DNA from: Lysinibacillus macroides
Lineage (GTDB): Bacteria > Bacillota > Bacilli > Bacillales_A > Planococcaceae
NCBI RefSeq assembly: GCF_001281525.1
Contig: NZ_LGCI01000010.1
Location: 350,489 to 414,488, forward strand
Direction: 5' to 3'
Length of the DNA: 64,000 nucleotides
Every line of letters starts with the position of its first letter. Position 1 is the first letter of the stretch. The translations under genes were made by a program, and so were the position numbers. The notes below the pieces were generated by a model. The model had not been told where the DNA came from, made no database searches, and saw only the letters and a program-made list of their open reading frames with translations. Of this stretch, positions 34,612 through 43,562 are shown piece after piece.

Positions 34612-36369
34612 TTATTTCCTTCCTTGATGCTCAATTTCCCAATACTCCATAAACTCCATCAGTTCATTTAACGGGAGTGGTTTGCTGTAATAATAACCCT
34701 GGATAATATCGCATTTCATTTTACGTAGTATATCCACTTGTTGTGCCTGTTCTACACCCTCTGCTACAACTTTCATTTTGAGTCGATGGGCCATTTGAAT
34801 AATGGCATCTACAACTGCCTGCTTTTCAGCGAGTGAGCAAATATGTTGAATAAAGCTGCGATCAATTTTTAAACAATCCAATGGAAAGCGTACTAAATAG
34901 CTTAAAGATGAATAACCTGTGCCAAAATCATCAATGGAAATTTTAAAACCTAATTGCTTTAGACGAACTAGTTTACTAACAGTTTCATTAGCGCTATTCA
35001 TCACCGTGCGCTCTGTCACTTCGATTTCAAAATTGCTAGCTGGCATATTATAACGCTCTAATATAGCCTGCACAGATTCTAAAAAGTTTTGCTGTTTAAA
35101 GTGAATACTTGAAATATTAATGGCTACAGGAATTTTCCAGCCACTTTGCTGCATCTGAATCACAGCTTCACATGCTTTTTCAATAATGGCCTCACTTAGT
35201 GGGATAATTAACCCTGTCTCCTCCGCATAAGGAATGAACTCGCCTGGTGAAACGAATCCTAGCTTATCATTACGCCATCTCACAAGCGCCTCTAACCCTT
35301 GAATTTGTTCGTCTTCCATCGTAACTTTAGGCTGGAAGTAGAGTTCAAATTCACGGCTTTCAATCGCTTTTCTTAGCTCTGTATCTAACAATAGAACACG
35401 CTGTGCATCTGTGTGCAATTCATCAAAATAAAAGGAATAGCCATTCACCCCATTGTTTTTCGAATAGCTCATAGCCTTATCTGCACGATTAATTAGCTCT
35501 TCTGTTTTTTTACCATCTGTAGGGTAAATACTAATACCTACACTTGTGGAAATGAAAATCTCTTGATCATTTACTTTTATTGGCTGCTCAATGGTATGAA
35601 TAATCTGCTCCGCGAACTTTGCAGCTTCTTTCACGTTTTTCACATTTGTTAATGTAAGGACAAACTCATCTCCGCCATATCTAGCAATAATATCTTTATT
35701 CTTCAATAGCTTTTTTAAACGTTTCGCCACTTCCGTCAAAAGGAAATCGCCAACAGCATGGCCTAATGTATCATTAATTTGCTTAAAGCGATCCAAATCT
35801 AAAAAATAAACTGCATGCTGCACTGAATGAGAAACAGTAGCCGTCGATTCCAGCAAATTATCCATGCGCTCAATATAAGCAAATCGATTCGATACATCTG
35901 TTAATGAGTCGGTGAGCAAACGCTTTTCTAATTCATTTTCTACAATTTTACGTTCAGACAAATCTGTGAAAATACCACAATAATTTGTAATCTCTCCCTT
36001 ATCATCATTTACGCGCACAATAGTTAGCCATTCAGGATATACATCCCCTGTTTTACGGCGATTCCATATTTCCCCTTGCCAAATGCCTTCTTGTCGTATC
36101 TGTTCCCACATTTTTAAATAAAATGGCACTTCGTGTACACCAGATTGTAAAACGGCTGGCGTTTTCCCCGCTACATCATCACGTGTATAGCCTGTTACAA
36201 ATTCAAAGGCAGGATTAACCATTATTATTTTTTTATTTTCATCAGTAATCATGATGCCTTCAGATACATTTTCGAAGATTTTAAAGATTAAAGCAGTAGG
36301 ATATTTTGAAATCAAATTCAAGTCATCCTTACTTACCCAATTATTCACTCCGCTCATGTCCCGCTCCAT
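34612..36369 (-). CDS. PAS-GGDEF-EAL cyclic di-GMP protein
   Basis: A 585-residue signalling protein without membrane spans. A PAS sensor at about residues 30-145 (ITDENKKIIMVNPAFEFVTGY) is followed by a GGDEF domain with an intact ARYGGDEF active site and an EAL domain with GLEALVRW and DDFGTGYSSL. Both catalytic signatures are complete, so it could make and break cyclic di-GMP. A second ATG four codons in is also usable. It ends three bases from ypsC and may be cotranscribed with it. Confidence 0.9.
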   Translation of the reverse strand: MERDMSGVNNWVSKDDLNLISKYPTALIFKIFENVSEGIMITDENKKIIMVNPAFEFVTGYTRDDVAGKTPAVLQSGVHEVPFYLKMWEQIRQEGIWQGEIWNRRKTGDVYPEWLTIVRVNDDKGEITNYCGIFTDLSERKIVENELEKRLLTDSLTDVSNRFAYIERMDNLLESTATVSHSVQHAVYFLDLDRFKQINDTLGHAVGDFLLTEVAKRLKKLLKNKDIIARYGGDEFVLTLTNVKNVKEAAKFAEQIIHTIEQPIKVNDQEIFISTSVGISIYPTDGKKTEELINRADKAMSYSKNNGVNGYSFYFDELHTDAQRVLLLDTELRKAIESREFELYFQPKVTMEDEQIQGLEALVRWRNDKLGFVSPGEFIPYAEETGLIIPLSEAIIEKACEAVIQMQQSGWKIPVAINISSIHFKQQNFLESVQAILERYNMPASNFEIEVTERTVMNSANETVSKLVRLKQLGFKISIDDFGTGYSSLSYLVRFPLDCLKIDRSFIQHICSLAEKQAVVDAIIQMAHRLKMKVVAEGVEQAQQVDILRKMKCDIIQGYYYSKPLPLNELMEFMEYWEIEHQGRK

Positions 36370-36834
36370 CCTATCTTTTTATACTCCCCCTCATTAGGGT
36401 ATTTCCACTAGACCAACTCGTATGTATACAAATTCATCCTATTTTGATGCGATAACCGTTTTAGGTGTTATGACTCGAAGGTAGCGATAAGGATTTGACT
36501 AATAATTTTGTCGATTCTCAAACGTATCACATATACCAAGACTTCATTGACAAGGTTATTGATCCTTACCAATTATGCCTCAGCGTAACTGCGTCTGGAT
36601 TTTCAGTAGAGCTCGTGAGTGAAGCCTCTTCAAAATCCATGACAATGTTTTCTGTACCGAAAGCGCTAGCGTCAGGTACATCCGCCAGAAGCTTTATCTT
36701 GATTCAGCGAGGGTTCATCCACCCCTTGAATCGCCAATAACATCGCATCCATTTCGCCACCAAAAAAGGTGAGCGTCTCCAGTATCTACCGCTGCACTTT
36801 CGATACAAAAACATTCGCTGAATCAAGATAAACT
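36370..36834. other. gene-free region with foldback sequence, possible degraded repeat
   Basis: No convincing gene is present. An 18-bp perfect inverted repeat, TTTATCTTGATTCAGCGA at 36693-36710 and its complement at 36815-36832, brackets about 104 bases. On the minus strand a coding-like frame (about 36577-36690, including FGTENIVMDFEEAS) looks like a decayed gene piece, and a plus-strand frame from 36495 is probably its shadow. The whole may be a dispersed element of this lineage. Confidence 0.4.
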
Positions 36835-36867
36835 CAAAAGAAAAGCTCTCCACCGAATTGGAGAGCG
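36835..36867 (-). terminator. terminator of RNase P RNA
   Basis: GCTCTCCA pairs with TGGAGAGC around a 6-base loop, followed by TTTTCTTTT on the minus strand. Confidence 0.85.
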
Positions 36868-36886
36868 CTTGTTATTTTGTAGATAA

Positions 36887-37288
36887 GCATCAAAAAAATT
36901 CCATAAGCCATGTTTTGTTCCTGGGTACTCAAACAGCTTTGCGCCTCGTACGATCAGGTGGTAATCATCTATCTACAGAGCAAACTCTGTCCCTCTATCC
37001 GTTCGAATTCCTTTTAGAGAGTGCCCCTACCATAATTTGGGTTTCTCACTCGTGGGGTTTACCTCGTTCCACCTTGCCAGTTTCCAAGCAAGCTTCGTCA
37101 CTGTGGCACTTTCAGGAAGTGTCAACCATATCCGAAGACTTAGGTTTTCCTTCCGCCGTCAGCCTTTATAGCTGCCTTACCTTATTTTTTCAGTAAGCAC
37201 GAACACTACGGTCATCTCAGAGCCGTGTGAGCATGGACTTTCCTCTACGATGTCTAGCATCGCAGCGATTACCAGAATTTCATGATGA
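36887..37288 (-). ncRNA. rnpB: RNase P RNA, type B
   Basis: The catalytic RNA of RNase P, which matures the 5' ends of tRNAs. On the minus strand the conserved segments appear in order: GGTAATCGCTGCG, GAGGAAAGTCCATGCTC, GAGATGACCGTAGTGTTCG, GGAACGAGGTAAACCCCACG-type core, ACGGATAGAGGGACAG, TAGATGATT, and ACATGGCTTA near the 3' end. The ends are set by the P1 helix formed by ATCATGAAATTC and GAATTTTTTTGAT, giving about 402 nt, the same as the 401-nt B. subtilis RNA. It sits beside gpsB, as in B. subtilis. Confidence 0.95.
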
Positions 37289-37296
37289 TACAAAAT

Positions 37297-37325
37297 ATTA
37301 TACTAAAGTTTTATCTTAAACACAA
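37297..37325 (-). promoter_or_regulatory. sigma-A promoter of rnpB
   Basis: TTGTGT (37320-37325), 17 bases and TATAAT (37297-37302) on the minus strand place the start within a few bases of the predicted RNA 5' end. Confidence 0.75.
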
Positions 37326-37340
37326 TATAATTGAACAAAT

Positions 37341-37658
37341 TTATTCGTATAGCTTACTGCCAAAGACATGTTTCTCTAAATTAGAAAGACGTTTTAAAAT
37401 ATCAAAATTCGTTGTACCAGCCGCTGCCGATGCAATTGGTTGTCGTTTAGGCGTACTATCCATTTCTTCTTTTAGTTGTCGATTTTCTTCTTTTAATCGT
37501 CCATTTTCTTCACGTAGTTGGGCCACCACTTTTTCAAACGTTTCATAGTCTTGAATAATTTCATCAAGAAAAGAATCTACTTCTTCTACATTGTAGCCTT
37601 TAAAGTTCTTTTTAAATTCCTTTTCAAGGATCATTTTTGACGTTAATTTAATGTCCAT
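37341..37658 (-). CDS. gpsB: cell division regulator GpsB
   Basis: A 105-residue DivIVA-like coiled-coil protein that moves PBP1 between septum and side wall. The N-terminal membrane/PBP-binding region (ILEKEFKKNFKGYNVEEVDSF) and the coiled coil (residues 35-68) are present. The C-terminal trimerisation helix ends NLEKHVFGSKL. It lies just upstream of rnpB on the same strand. Its partner PonA is encoded further along in this window. Confidence 0.95.
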   Translation of the reverse strand: MDIKLTSKMILEKEFKKNFKGYNVEEVDSFLDEIIQDYETFEKVVAQLREENGRLKEENRQLKEEMDSTPKRQPIASAAAGTTNFDILKRLSNLEKHVFGSKLYE

Positions 37659-37779
37659 TTACATCGCCCTTCCTCACACTACATACACGAATTCATTATA
37701 GCATACTTCCTCACATTATATCTGCTGAAAGCATCGATTGTAAGGCTTAAGCTGCTGTTTCTTGCGCTTACCGAGGAAA

Positions 37780-39027
37780 TTATTTCTTATTTCCTAGTCT
37801 GTGCCATCGCTTTTCCCAGGAAATTACCCATTTTTGTTTTTGTTCCATACTCCATTGCTCATTATTTTGAATTAGCTGTATGCCTTCTTGCGTATAATAA
37901 AGGGCCTGTTGATAATCCTTTAGTTGATGCTCATAAAGTATGGCTAGTTGCTCAAGGACATGCAACTTTGTTCTTGGCTTCACAAAATGGAGAGATGCTA
38001 CAAAAGCGTCAATGGCTTCACTATAACGTTTATTCTTTTTATGCTGTAACGCTAAATAATATTGTGCATCACCTGCTGCAAGCTCATCAAATTGTGTGGT
38101 CACTCTTTCTAACACCTTTACACTTTGTGTGCTTTCTTTTAAATCCCCATACCATTTGCCAATATTGGTAAAGGTTTTGGCGGATTCCTCTTTATTTTCC
38201 TCAAATAATAAATGGGTAGAATGACTATAAAGCGTAATCAATGAAAGTAAATCCCACTCATTGTGAAGAAGTACCTTCATTAAAGCATCTGGTATACCGC
38301 TTTTCACAGCATCTAAATAAATAATTGGTGCGAGATAGCCCGGAATATCGCCGACACGAGAAAAACCAAGCTTCTCTTCCTCCACAGCTTTTAATTTTAA
38401 GCGTTCCATATCATTTTTCCATAAACGCTTCGAACTATGCAATAAATCAATCTGCCTTTGTGCACGTAATTTCGGTAATGTTTTTTTATGCAATGTCCAA
38501 CGTGTTTCAAGCTGCGGCCAATCAAAGCTTTTCCCATTATACGTAATGATCGTGGCTGTTTTTTGCCAAAGCTTGGATTCAAACAGCAGCGCCGCTTCGT
38601 GAGCAGGATCAGCAAGAATATACTGGGTGAGCACAAAGGCTTCTTTTGTTATCTCTAAAAAACCCAGTAAAAAAATATGTGTGCCCACGCCCTTTAAGCC
38701 TGTCGTTTCTGTATCAAAAAATAATACGGACTCATTGCCATCAAGTGCATACGGATGGTTAAAATCAGCGTCCTGCCATTTTCTTAAAGCATCAAAAAAA
38801 GATTGTAATTGATAATGACCATGCTGATAAGAAAATGAATAATTGACTTGACGCTTAAACACAATACCAAAGTCATTCTCTACAACCGTTAGCCCCGCCT
38901 TTTCCCATTGCTCCGTATAGCTTGGGTTTGCGGGCTTTTGATAAGCGGGCTGTTCTGCTTTTGGTTGAGTCGTTGATTTTTTACCGAGCATCTTTTTCAT
39001 TTGTAGGATTTTATTTTCGTATGACAT
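37780..39027 (-). CDS. mrfB: MrfB exonuclease (YprB), RNase H-like
   Basis: A 415-residue protein with a DEDD-family exonuclease domain (FFDTETTGL near residue 104, TYNGKSFDWP, HNEWDLLSL) and C-terminal TPR-like repeats. In B. subtilis MrfB works with the helicase MrfA to repair mitomycin C crosslinks independently of UvrABC. There the two genes are adjacent; here mrfA lies 1.3 kb away behind its own terminator. The ATG has only a weak ribosome site, as might be expected if the original upstream sequence was replaced. Confidence 0.9.
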   Translation of the reverse strand: MSYENKILQMKKMLGKKSTTQPKAEQPAYQKPANPSYTEQWEKAGLTVVENDFGIVFKRQVNYSFSYQHGHYQLQSFFDALRKWQDADFNHPYALDGNESVLFFDTETTGLKGVGTHIFLLGFLEITKEAFVLTQYILADPAHEAALLFESKLWQKTATIITYNGKSFDWPQLETRWTLHKKTLPKLRAQRQIDLLHSSKRLWKNDMERLKLKAVEEEKLGFSRVGDIPGYLAPIIYLDAVKSGIPDALMKVLLHNEWDLLSLITLYSHSTHLLFEENKEESAKTFTNIGKWYGDLKESTQSVKVLERVTTQFDELAAGDAQYYLALQHKKNKRYSEAIDAFVASLHFVKPRTKLHVLEQLAILYEHQLKDYQQALYYTQEGIQLIQNNEQWSMEQKQKWVISWEKRWHRLGNKK

Positions 39028-39161
39028 CTATTTCACTCATTTTCTGTATGTATTCATTCACCGTACAAATAAGCGTACCATGATTGATAATGTCATTCAA
39101 AATTTTCTTAATTACAATTAAATCCACTTGCGTTAAGGAAAAAAGTACAGAATAATAAGAG

Positions 39162-39262
39162 GACACTGAAAAATTTATAATCGTTATCCGATACATTTTT
39201 ATGTATATAAAAAGTCGATTTACGCCTAAAATATTGGGGTAAATCGACTTTTTCAGTGTCTT
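39162..39262. repeat. IS-end-like inverted repeat
   Basis: GACACTGAAAAA (39162-39173) is inverted at 39251-39262. Inside, AAAGTCGATTTAC and GTAAATCGACTTT form a 13-bp stem that could also terminate transcription in both directions. The arrangement resembles the ends of an IS1182-type element left without its transposase; that assignment is tentative. Confidence 0.45.
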
Positions 39263-39352
39263 GGATAATAACTACCCTTTCTTCATGCTAATAGCGATAT
39301 TTTTCCATTCTAACCTTTTTATTCATGAAAAAATAGTAGTGCATTTGCTAGA

Positions 39353-39630
39353 TTAAAGAACATGTTTATCTTTTGCTTCCTGCAACCACTTTGGGAATTC
39401 ATCCAATAGCTGGTCGTATAACTGTGCATCGCTAACCGTTTCTAAGTTATCCAAATGAAAGAAATTAGCATTGTCAATAAAGCGTCCCTCCATTGTATCT
39501 AATTTACGTAAAACATCGAAGTTGGAATCGCCAATCCCTACAAATTGCCAAAATATCGGCTTATTGGACGTTTCCACAATAAAACGCTTAATTCCTGCTT
39601 TACAACCTCCATCGTTTATAAAAACAATAT
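39353..39630 (-). pseudogene. vWA-domain (TerF/TerY-like) protein remnant
   Basis: About 92 residues of the C-terminal half of a tellurium-resistance-type von Willebrand A domain are readable: FINDGGCKAGIKRFI, then KPIFWQFVGIGDSNFDVL, FIDNANFFHLDNLE and LLDEFPKWLQEAK up to a natural stop. The N-terminal metal-binding part is missing. Homology stops abruptly at about 39630, where sequence of an unrelated Uma2 gene on the other strand begins. It is a truncated remnant in the gap between mrfA and mrfB. Confidence 0.75.
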
Positions 39631-39890
39631 AAGAAAAAAAGCACTCTATGAGAAACACGATGTAAAAGAATACTGGATTATTGACCCTGACGCAAAATCC
39701 ATTAAAGCTCATTTATTAAAAGATAATAAATATGAATTAGATGATGTTTATACCGTGCTTCCTGATGAAGATTGGGAGGAGATGACGGAAGAAGAAAAAA
39801 GCAGAAGTCGTCCTTACTCTCAAAGTATCGCTTTATGATGATTTCATTATCACTATTAAAGATATATTTAGAAATGTTACTACTTACTAA
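39631..39890 (+). pseudogene. Uma2-family nuclease remnant with frameshift
   Basis: From the junction at about 39631 the frame reads as the C-terminal third of a Uma2 (DUF820) PD-(D/E)xK-fold protein: YEKHDVKEYWIIDPD, then KYELDDVYTVLPDEDWEEMTEEEK. At the six-A run near 39796 one extra base shifts the frame; the other frame continues the expected end (KVSLYDDFIITIKDIF) to a stop at 39890. The N-terminal part is missing, so the gene is dead. Confidence 0.75.
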
Positions 39891-39929
39891 AATCATTAAT
39901 ATTTTTGCACAAAATATTAATTACGAAAA

Positions 39930-40231
39930 GGAGCAGGCTCATTAACAAGAACCATACTTAGAGCAGCCACCTATATTCCTGTATCCATAAAAAATTTGCA
40001 AGAAGACTATTATAGTTTATCAGCTCAAACTTTTAGAACTTACTCGCTATGTTGAAAATCACTTTCAAAGATACAGATTCAGGTACAAATTTCGAAAAAA
40101 CAGCTCTTGAATCGCTACTAAATTACGTAGAAGATGGGAAATTAGATGTTGTATTAGGAATCGAACAAGACCATTTATCAAGACGTGACGCATTATCTCG
40201 GCATTTTTTTAAATTTGTTACGAGAAAATAA
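39930..40231 (+). pseudogene. large serine recombinase remnant, frameshifted
   Basis: Pieces of the N-terminal catalytic domain of a site-specific serine recombinase occur in successive frames: RAATYIPVSIKNLQEDYYSLSAQ, then LKLLELTRYVENHF, then FKDTDSGTNFEKTALESLL with LDVVLGIEQDHLSRRDAL. At least two frameshifts separate them. A ribosome site (AAAAGGAG) still precedes the first block. It marks a past integrating element next to mrfA. Confidence 0.75.
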
Positions 40232-40294
40232 TATAAAAATCGCAAAGCCTTAGTGTATTTTAAACTTATCAAACGTGATTGTTATACATGAGAA

Positions 40295-40330
40295 AAATTT
40301 AAAGCGTTGAAGGCACACCCTCAACGCTCC
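40295..40330 (-). terminator. terminator after mrfA
   Basis: AGCGTTGA and TCAACGCT form an 8-bp stem on the minus strand, followed by a T-rich tail; it overlaps the last codon of mrfA and would separate mrfA from mrfB. Confidence 0.75.
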
Positions 40331-42615
40331 TTTTCATTATTTAATTGAGACCCTAAATAGCTTAATAATTTTATAACATACCCTTTTGATTCATTCAAGC
40401 TGTCTTGAACGCCAATGCAAGATGGACAACCTGCTTCACATGGACAGCTTGATACATGTTGTAGCGTTTTGTCCAAAAGTTCCCCCCATAAATCGTAGAC
40501 TTTTTCACTTAGCCCAATACCACCAGGATACTTGTCATAGACAAAAAATGTTGGAAGCTCATTATGTGTAGCCTTTATTTGTGGCACGACAGCGACATCA
40601 CTACTATCACATCGAATGAAAATGGGTATAAATGCATTGATGGCATAAGCAGCACCAACCATAGCTCCATCTAATTCCGCTTCTGACCATTTCGTTGGAG
40701 CATCAAACGATAGCCAAGATGCGCTAGTATGCATTTCATCAGGTGGTAAATGAATTGTTCCCGACCCGATATTGTCCTGTTTTCCACCAAACTTTATCTT
40801 TTTAAAAATCGTTGCCTGTGCGACTAAGCCGACATCCCCAAAGCTAATTGTGCCACCTGTGTGATGTCGGCTACGGTCCTCCTCTAGCACCTTCATTTCT
40901 ACTGCGAGATTTGCGTCCGTATAGTAATCAACATCTACCTCACGTACGTAGGCTTTCTTCTCCTCCCAATCCAGCTTTTCCACTTGAAATTGAATGCCTT
41001 GATGTAAATAAATGGCTTCTTCATGCAATAAGGTCATCGCACTATGCCGATCCATTTCACCAATCACCTTTGTTTGTGCTGGTATAGATAGATCAATAAT
41101 CACTACATTTTCCTGTGAGGCAGAGCGCAGGCTAATATCATGAGCCGGAAAACGCTCGCTCATCCAATGCCATTTATCACTTGTTTTAAAGACAACCCCT
41201 TCTTCTGCTAAATAGGCCAGTAATTCCTGAATGGCATATTCGCCATATGTATCGTCTACAGAAAACGGTAGCTCAAAGGCTGCACATTTTAAATGATCCA
41301 TTAAAATCAACATATTTTCAGGATAAATCCGTGCCTCCTCAGGTGTACTACCAAGTAAAAACAATGGATGATTGACAACATATTGATCGAGTGCAGATGA
41401 TTGTGCCACATAAATAATTAATGCCTCATCCTGCCTTCTGCCCGCGCGTCCTGCCTGCTGCCAAGCGCTGGCAATATTTCCGGGATAGCCTGTCATGATA
41501 CATGCTTGTAATTGACCAATATCGACCCCTAATTCTAATGCATTTGTACTAACAACTGTTTGAATCGTACCATCCCGTAAACCCTTTTCAATCACACGTC
41601 GTTCAGATGGCAAATAGCCGCCTCGATAGCCACGCACAGATTCATCCAGCAGTTTATTGCGCGTTAGCTCCTTTAAATAGGTAACAATCATCTCAACACG
41701 CACGCGACTTTTCGCAAAAATAATCGATTGAATGCCTGCCGTATAAAGTCTTTTTGCTAAATCACTGACCTCTAAAACAGCGCTTCTACGCACGCCAAAT
41801 GTTTTATGAATAACAGGCGGATTGTAAAATAGAAATGTTTTTTTGCCAACAGGAGCGCCTGATTCAGTAATAAGCTGATGGGGTTCGTTCGTTAAAAGCT
41901 CTGCAAGCTCCTGAGGATTTTTTATGGTTGCTGATGTACAAATAAACACAGGCTGGCTGCCATAAAATTCACAGATACGTTTTAATCTACGAATAACATG
42001 CGCCACATGTGAACCAAATACCCCTTTGTATGTATGCAACTCATCTATCACAATATATTGCAAATTTTCAAAGAGGGACACCCATTTTGTATGATGTGGC
42101 AATATACCTGAATGCAGCATATCGGGATTCGTCATCACAATATGTCCTGCCTTACGTACTTTTTGACGAATCCCTGGAGCTGTATCACCATCATACGTAT
42201 AGCTTAAAATTTCCTCACCACTCTGCTCAATCAGCTCATTTAAGTCATTTTTCTGATCCTGTGCCAATGCCTTTGTTGGAAATAAATAAATGGCACGAGC
42301 ATTTTTATCCTCCAATATTTTTTGCAACACGGGTAAATGATAACAGTATGATTTACCAGAGGCTGTCGGTGTTATAGCTGTAAAGGAAAAACCGCCTTGT
42401 GCTAAATCAAAAGCCTCTCGCTGATGTGTATAAAGCTGCTCAATACCCCGTTTTTGTAATGCCTTTCCTAAAGAAGGATGTAGATTTTCTGGAAAAGGTG
42501 CATATTTGGCTGGTCGTCCCTCCAGTGTTTGCCAATGTAAAATACGCTCCTTTAGTTCTTCATCATAGCGCCATTCATTTAAAAGCTCACTAATCGTTCG
42601 TTTCTTCGATAGCAT
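40321..42615 (-). CDS. mrfA: MrfA DEAD/H-box DNA repair helicase (YprA)
   Basis: A 764-residue superfamily 2 helicase. The motifs are Walker A PTASGKS, DELH at motif II (VIDELHTYKG), SAT (CTSATIKNP), and motif VI QQAGRAGRRQ. The C-terminal DUF1998 domain carries the four-cysteine metal site CPCEAGCPSC. MrfA is the 3'-5' helicase that cooperates with MrfB in repair of mitomycin C lesions. The start has GGAGG nine bases upstream. It overlaps yppE by 26 bases, as expected for a shared operon. Confidence 0.93.
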   Translation of the reverse strand: MLSKKRTISELLNEWRYDEELKERILHWQTLEGRPAKYAPFPENLHPSLGKALQKRGIEQLYTHQREAFDLAQGGFSFTAITPTASGKSYCYHLPVLQKILEDKNARAIYLFPTKALAQDQKNDLNELIEQSGEEILSYTYDGDTAPGIRQKVRKAGHIVMTNPDMLHSGILPHHTKWVSLFENLQYIVIDELHTYKGVFGSHVAHVIRRLKRICEFYGSQPVFICTSATIKNPQELAELLTNEPHQLITESGAPVGKKTFLFYNPPVIHKTFGVRRSAVLEVSDLAKRLYTAGIQSIIFAKSRVRVEMIVTYLKELTRNKLLDESVRGYRGGYLPSERRVIEKGLRDGTIQTVVSTNALELGVDIGQLQACIMTGYPGNIASAWQQAGRAGRRQDEALIIYVAQSSALDQYVVNHPLFLLGSTPEEARIYPENMLILMDHLKCAAFELPFSVDDTYGEYAIQELLAYLAEEGVVFKTSDKWHWMSERFPAHDISLRSASQENVVIIDLSIPAQTKVIGEMDRHSAMTLLHEEAIYLHQGIQFQVEKLDWEEKKAYVREVDVDYYTDANLAVEMKVLEEDRSRHHTGGTISFGDVGLVAQATIFKKIKFGGKQDNIGSGTIHLPPDEMHTSASWLSFDAPTKWSEAELDGAMVGAAYAINAFIPIFIRCDSSDVAVVPQIKATHNELPTFFVYDKYPGGIGLSEKVYDLWGELLDKTLQHVSSCPCEAGCPSCIGVQDSLNESKGYVIKLLSYLGSQLNNEKER

Positions 42616-42973
42616 CCTGTGTGGCCTCCTTTAGTAAGCGTTCAACGTTTTTTAATGTATAGGAGGTAGAATGAATGGCATCTAAGAATCGTTTTTTACT
42701 TGTTTCTTTATAAAAGGATTGCACAACAAATTGCTCCATGGCTTCACTTACTGAAGCAATTTGTTGTGTATGCATATATTTTGGTTGGTGTCTATGGATC
42801 CATTGATTGGCTTCTTGCTGCCATTCTGTTAAAAGCATGTGAATCTCATCCGCATGTGGCTTCACCTCTCCATAAAAATCTGGTGTACGATCCTCCTCGC
42901 GCATTTGCCAAAAGCGTGCCACACATTGCTCGCATTCCTCTATTAATTTCGTTGTTTGTTTCCATACTAACAT
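42590..42973 (-). CDS. yppE: YppE-like protein (DUF1798)
   Basis: A 127-residue all-helical protein rich in aromatic residues and glutamate, of unknown function. It matches YppE of B. subtilis in length and in the motif FYGEVKPHADEIHMLLTEW, and lies in the same ponA-recU to gpsB neighbourhood. GAGGTG precedes the ATG. It overlaps the start of mrfA and may be cotranscribed with it. Confidence 0.8.
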   Translation of the reverse strand: MLVWKQTTKLIEECEQCVARFWQMREEDRTPDFYGEVKPHADEIHMLLTEWQQEANQWIHRHQPKYMHTQQIASVSEAMEQFVVQSFYKETSKKRFLDAIHSTSYTLKNVERLLKEATQDAIEETND

Positions 42974-43029
42974 ATTTGCACCTCATCTCTTACCTTTCAT
43001 TGCTGATGAGATAAGTGTACCAAAGTCTA

Positions 43030-43224
43030 TCATTTTTCACTACTAATAGGCGAACAAGCATTCTTTACTTGCCAGTTCTTTTCTGCTAAGCTTACTTTCT
43101 GGCTAACTGCTTTAAGCTGTATAAAAAAATGCATACAGTGTGCATTGTTTTCCAGTGACACTCTCGTGCAAAGTAACTGATTGACCAGATCTAACTGTGC
43201 AATTAATTGCTCTAACTTGTTCAA
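43030..43224 (-). CDS. small protein, unknown
   Basis: A 64-residue protein, N-terminally helical (LEQLIAQLDLVNQLL), with two cysteines and no membrane span. The TTG start has AGAGGAGG seven bases upstream, which makes it likely to be translated. It lies 56 bases before yppE on the same strand and may be part of that operon. No family was recognised; YppF is a positional candidate only. Confidence 0.55.
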   Translation of the reverse strand: MNKLEQLIAQLDLVNQLLCTRVSLENNAHCMHFFIQLKAVSQKVSLAEKNWQVKNACSPISSEK

Positions 43225-43562
43225 TATAACGCCTCCTCTTATGCTTTACTCTAGTATTCCTTGCGTATATAGAATTACCTTCAAGCATGACAAAATAAGC
43301 GTAAGTTAGTTGAAAGAAGAAAATTTTCGATAAAATTTTAGGTGTGAACATTCATCCTTAAAAATCATTATCTAATGAAAGGTGTGAAAATACCTCTGTT
43401 TCGTGCTTAAAATTATCTGTTATTTTGACGATTCGAGGTATTCGGAAGCTGGCGATTTTTCGACGCAAATGAAATTATTGTCTAACTGATAGAAGTAGAG
43501 AATAGCCACTAAAACATGGTAAACTAATGACTAGAAATGCAGTATAATAAAGGGTGAGCTAA
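43225..43562. other. intergenic region between divergent small gene and recU
   Basis: AT-rich, with no gene seen. It should hold two divergent promoters; a TATAAT at 43543-43548 lies just ahead of recU but without a good -35 box. Confidence 0.4.

Noticed and set aside
36495..36740. Plus-strand open frame of 81 codons upstream of rnpB
   Set aside because: No ribosome site at its start, no recognised family, and it lies opposite a more coding-like minus-strand frame within a foldback region.
39011..39196. Minus-strand open frame of 61 codons overlapping the mrfB start
   Set aside because: No ribosome site, overlaps mrfB and starts inside the IS-end-like repeat; probably debris or chance.
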